Shown here in pieces: positions 8,240-9,930 of a stretch of 9,930 nt of DNA. This DNA comes from Bacteroidales bacterium. Its GTDB lineage: Bacteria; Bacteroidota; Bacteroidia; Bacteroidales; WCHB1-69. A program made the position numbers and the translations under genes. Under the pieces are notes generated by a model, which saw only the letters and a list, made by a program, of their open reading frames with translations, did no database searches and was not told the DNA's origin. Location: contig JAAYRN010000127.1 of assembly GCA_012518765.1 (NCBI GenBank), positions 1-9,930 on the forward strand. Reading direction: 5' to 3'. The stretch's first letter is position 1. Each line of letters begins with the position of its first letter.

Positions 8240-8971
8240 TTACCAATTTCTACTTTTTAAACGAAGTGCTGCTAAATATAAAAATAAAACAATAACACTC
8301 AAAAAATAAACAAGGTCTCTTGTATCTACCACTCCTCTGCTAATGGAATTGTAGTGGTGGCTGATTCCTAATGTTTTAATTACATATCCAAAAGACCCAA
8401 AAATATTAAAAGAATAAATAAAATCAAATCCTCTCCATGCAATAAAACAAATTAAAACCGAAAAAAGAAATGAAATTATTTGATTATCAGTCATAATAGA
8501 AACAAAAATTCCGATAGATGCAAAAGCTGCTCCCAAAAAAATCAATCCCATATACGACCCCCACATAGCACCCTGATCAATATTTCCTGTTGGATAGCCA
8601 AGCATATAAACCGTTAAAAAATAAATCAATGTGGGCAACAAGGAAATAATTAATAAAACAATGCTGGCTAAAAATTTTGACATAATAATCTGAAAATCAG
8701 AAATAGGATAGGTTAATAACAGCTCAATAGTCCCCGATTTTGTTTCTTCGGCAAAAGAACGCATGGTAATGGCTGGTATTAACAATAAAAATACAATGGG
8801 AGCGAAATTAAACAATCCATTAATGTCGGCAAAACCACGGTTTAAAATATTATCTGAAAAAGGGAATATCCATAAAAATAAACCTATAAGTATCAGGAAT
8901 ACACCCATTACTATATATCCGACCAAGGAGCTCAAGAAGCTTTTAATTTCTTTGATAAAAAGAGTATACAT
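8240..8971 (-). CDS. gldF: GldF-like ABC-2 type permease
   Basis: From the ATG at 8971 the protein has 243 residues and starts MYTLFIKEIKSFLSSLVGY, close in length and form to known GldF proteins (about 240 residues). It has about six membrane segments: near 17-35, 55-73, 98-122, 138-160, 164-180 and 218-237. Between the second and third lies RSFAEETKSGTIELLLTYP (71-89), the EE-x-GT-x-E-LL-T-P coupling loop that is characteristic of ABC-2 permeases that meet an ATPase. An in-frame TTG at 9028 would add 19 residues, but that extension has no family counterpart and covers the -7 element of the likely promoter, so it is rejected. This is the first gene of a probable four-gene transcript. It should form the membrane pore of a GldFG transporter whose ATPase (GldA-like) is encoded elsewhere. 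Substrate unknown. Confidence 0.9.
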   Translation of the reverse strand: MYTLFIKEIKSFLSSLVGYIVMGVFLILIGLFLWIFPFSDNILNRGFADINGLFNFAPIVFLLLIPAITMRSFAEETKSGTIELLLTYPISDFQIIMSKFLASIVLLIISLLPTLIYFLTVYMLGYPTGNIDQGAMWGSYMGLIFLGAAFASIGIFVSIMTDNQIISFLFSVLICFIAWRGFDFIYSFNIFGSFGYVIKTLGISHHYNSISRGVVDTRDLVYFLSVIVLFLYLAALRLKSRNW

Positions 8972-9001
8972 AGTACTTTTGTCTAAAAATATTGATGTAT
9001 G

Positions 9002-9034
9002 CAAAAATAAAACTTTTTTACTTACCAATTCAAA
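9002..9034 (-). promoter_or_regulatory. Putative Bacteroidota-type promoter of the gldF operon
   Basis: Reading the minus strand, TTTG (9034-9031) is followed after 21 bases by TATTTTTG (9009-9002). This matches both halves of the phylum's TTTG / TAnnTTTG promoter. Transcription would begin near 8996-9000, leaving a leader of about 25-30 bases before the ATG at 8971. It is the best-formed promoter in the window and the only clear one for the minus-strand cluster. Confidence 0.6.
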
Positions 9035-9090
9035 GATATTAATATATAATTATTCTTAGTGATAAAAGCCTTTCATATTGATTTTTCGTT

Positions 9091-9098
9091 TATTTTTG
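9091..9098 (+). promoter_or_regulatory. Putative -7 element for ruvB
   Basis: TATTTTTG lies 28 bases before the ruvB ATG and fits the TAnnTTTG consensus. No good TTTG lies 19-21 bases upstream; the nearest candidates are TTTC (9071-9074) and ATTG (9077-9080), both too close. It is divergent from the gldF promoter, with about 56 bases between the two -33 regions and -7 elements, so the two transcripts may be set independently. Confidence 0.4.
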
Positions 9099-9126
9099 TA
9101 AGTATTAAAATATTTGATGTAAAATC

Positions 9127-9930
9127 ATGATAAATCCGAATTTAAATCCACATGCTGATAATTTGAATATTTCTGAAAAAGAAATAGAAAAAGTAATTCG
9201 ACCAAGCGATTTTAAAGAGTTTTTTGGTCAAGAAAAGGTGGTGGAAAATTTAAAAATTTTTGTACGAGCAGCAAAGCAAAGAGAAGAAGCTTTAGACCAT
9301 GTACTTTTACACGGGCCTCCTGGCTTAGGAAAAACCACATTATCCCATATTATAGCCAATGAAATGGGTGTAAATCTCAGGGTAACCTCAGGCCCTGTTA
9401 TCGATAAACCCGGCGATTTGGCGGGCTTACTGACCAATTTAGAAGAAAATGATGTGTTGTTTATTGACGAAATTCATCGACTTTCGCCCGTAGTAGAAGA
9501 ATATTTATATTCTGCTATGGAGGATTATAAAATAGATATTTTAATAGAATCGGGGCCCAATGCCCGCAATGTACAAATAGGATTAAATCAATTTACATTG
9601 GTTGGAGCAACAACGCGTTCGGGATTACTTACAGCCCCTTTACGTTCCAGGTTTGGAATTAATTTACGGTTAAATTACTACGATTCATCTATTTTAGAAC
9701 AAATTATTACCCGTTCAGCTTCTATTTTAAAAATAGATATAAAGGAAGATGCTGCTTACGAAATAGCCAGACGCAGTAGGGGAACCCCTCGAATTGCCAA
9801 TCTTTTATTAAGAAGAGTGAGGGATTTTGCCCAAATTAAAGGCAAAGGAATTATTGACCTTGAAATTGCAAAATACGGACTAACTGCTTTAAATGTAGAT
9901 ATGTACGGATTAGATGAAATGGATAATAAA
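9127..9930 (+). CDS. ruvB: Holliday junction branch migration ATPase RuvB, 3' partial
   Basis: The first 268 codons are visible and the frame is still open at the window end; RuvB usually has about 330-345 residues, so roughly 70 (the C-terminal winged-helix DNA-binding domain) are missing. An in-frame TGA at 9115-9117 fixes the ATG at 9127 as the first possible ATG start. The AAA+ large domain is intact: Walker A GPPGLGKTT (63-71, Lys69), Walker B VLFIDEIH (110-117, with D114 and E115), IDEIHRLSPVVEE, sensor 1 GATTRSG (160-166), the arginine-finger segment APLRSRFG (170-177), and sensor 2 RGTPRIANLLLRRVRDFA (beginning about 218). RuvB hexamers, loaded by RuvA, drive branch migration of Holliday junctions in the cytoplasm before RuvC cleaves. 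The visible part is ordinary and highly conserved. No Shine-Dalgarno site precedes it. Confidence 0.97.
   Translation, partial: MINPNLNPHADNLNISEKEIEKVIRPSDFKEFFGQEKVVENLKIFVRAAKQREEALDHVLLHGPPGLGKTTLSHIIANEMGVNLRVTSGPVIDKPGDLAGLLTNLEENDVLFIDEIHRLSPVVEEYLYSAMEDYKIDILIESGPNARNVQIGLNQFTLVGATTRSGLLTAPLRSRFGINLRLNYYDSSILEQIITRSASILKIDIKEDAAYEIARRSRGTPRIANLLLRRVRDFAQIKGKGIIDLEIAKYGLTALNVDMYGLDEMDNK

Noticed and set aside
8972..9028. 19-residue N-terminal extension of gldF from a TTG start
   Set aside because: It begins with a rare start codon, has no counterpart in the family, and overlaps the likely -7 element; the ATG at 8971 gives the usual length.
8763..9059. Plus-strand open frame antisense to the start of gldF
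   Set aside because: It is antisense to a clear membrane-protein gene and resembles no family; its composition is what the opposite strand of an AT-rich permease gives.
9228..9437. Minus-strand open frame within ruvB
   Set aside because: It is antisense to the Walker A and Walker B region of ruvB and has no independent start or promoter.
1..9930. Search for CRISPR repeats, tRNA or rRNA genes, insertion sequences, attachment sites and defence genes
   Set aside because: No regularly spaced repeats, transposase or integrase motifs, tRNA cloverleaf or toxin-antitoxin pair were seen by eye; all long stretches are explained by chromosomal genes.

Overview
This is an AT-rich window, roughly one third G+C by eye, and almost certainly from a Bacteroidota chromosome. 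Three things point there. It carries a GldF/GldG-type ABC transporter pair and a small PUR-domain protein of the DUF3276 family, both typical of that phylum. The genes lack Shine-Dalgarno-like sites. Putative promoters match the phylum-specific pattern TTTG, about 20 bases, then TAnnTTTG. I cannot name genus or species; non-gliding Bacteroidales also carry GldF/GldG homologues, so the genes do not prove gliding.

Layout. Bases 1-4176 (+) hold the C-terminal part of a very large cyclic beta-1,2-glucan synthase-like protein: the tail of a GH189/GH144-like (glycoamylase-type) domain followed by a GH94-type phosphorylase region. Its N-terminal part lies before the window. Bases 4309-4629 (+) encode the DUF3276 PUR-domain protein, with its own putative promoter. 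Then comes a four-gene minus-strand cluster, read from 8971 down to 4658: gldF-like ABC permease, gldG-like auxiliary protein, a DUF4340 membrane-anchored protein, and a Bax inhibitor-1 (BI-1/YccA/TMBIM) family membrane protein. Gaps of 4, 20 and 12 bases suggest one transcript, starting at a well-formed promoter at 9034-9002 and ending near an inverted repeat at 4618-4668. That repeat contains the stop codons of both converging genes. Bases 9127-9930 (+) hold the first 268 codons of ruvB, divergent from gldF and cut by the window end.

How the genes work together. GldF (membrane pore), GldG (two-anchor periplasmic protein) and the DUF4340 protein probably form one envelope complex that needs an ATPase encoded elsewhere, since none is in the window. 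The BI-1 protein sits at the end of the same transcript, and its functional link is unknown. The glucan synthase, PUR protein and RuvB look like independent neighbours. Most of the window is ordinary chromosomal content. The items most worth a second look are the Asp-to-Asn change at the BI-1 di-aspartate site, the BI-1 gene inside the gldFG transcript, the corrected gldF start, and the large glucan synthase in this phylum.
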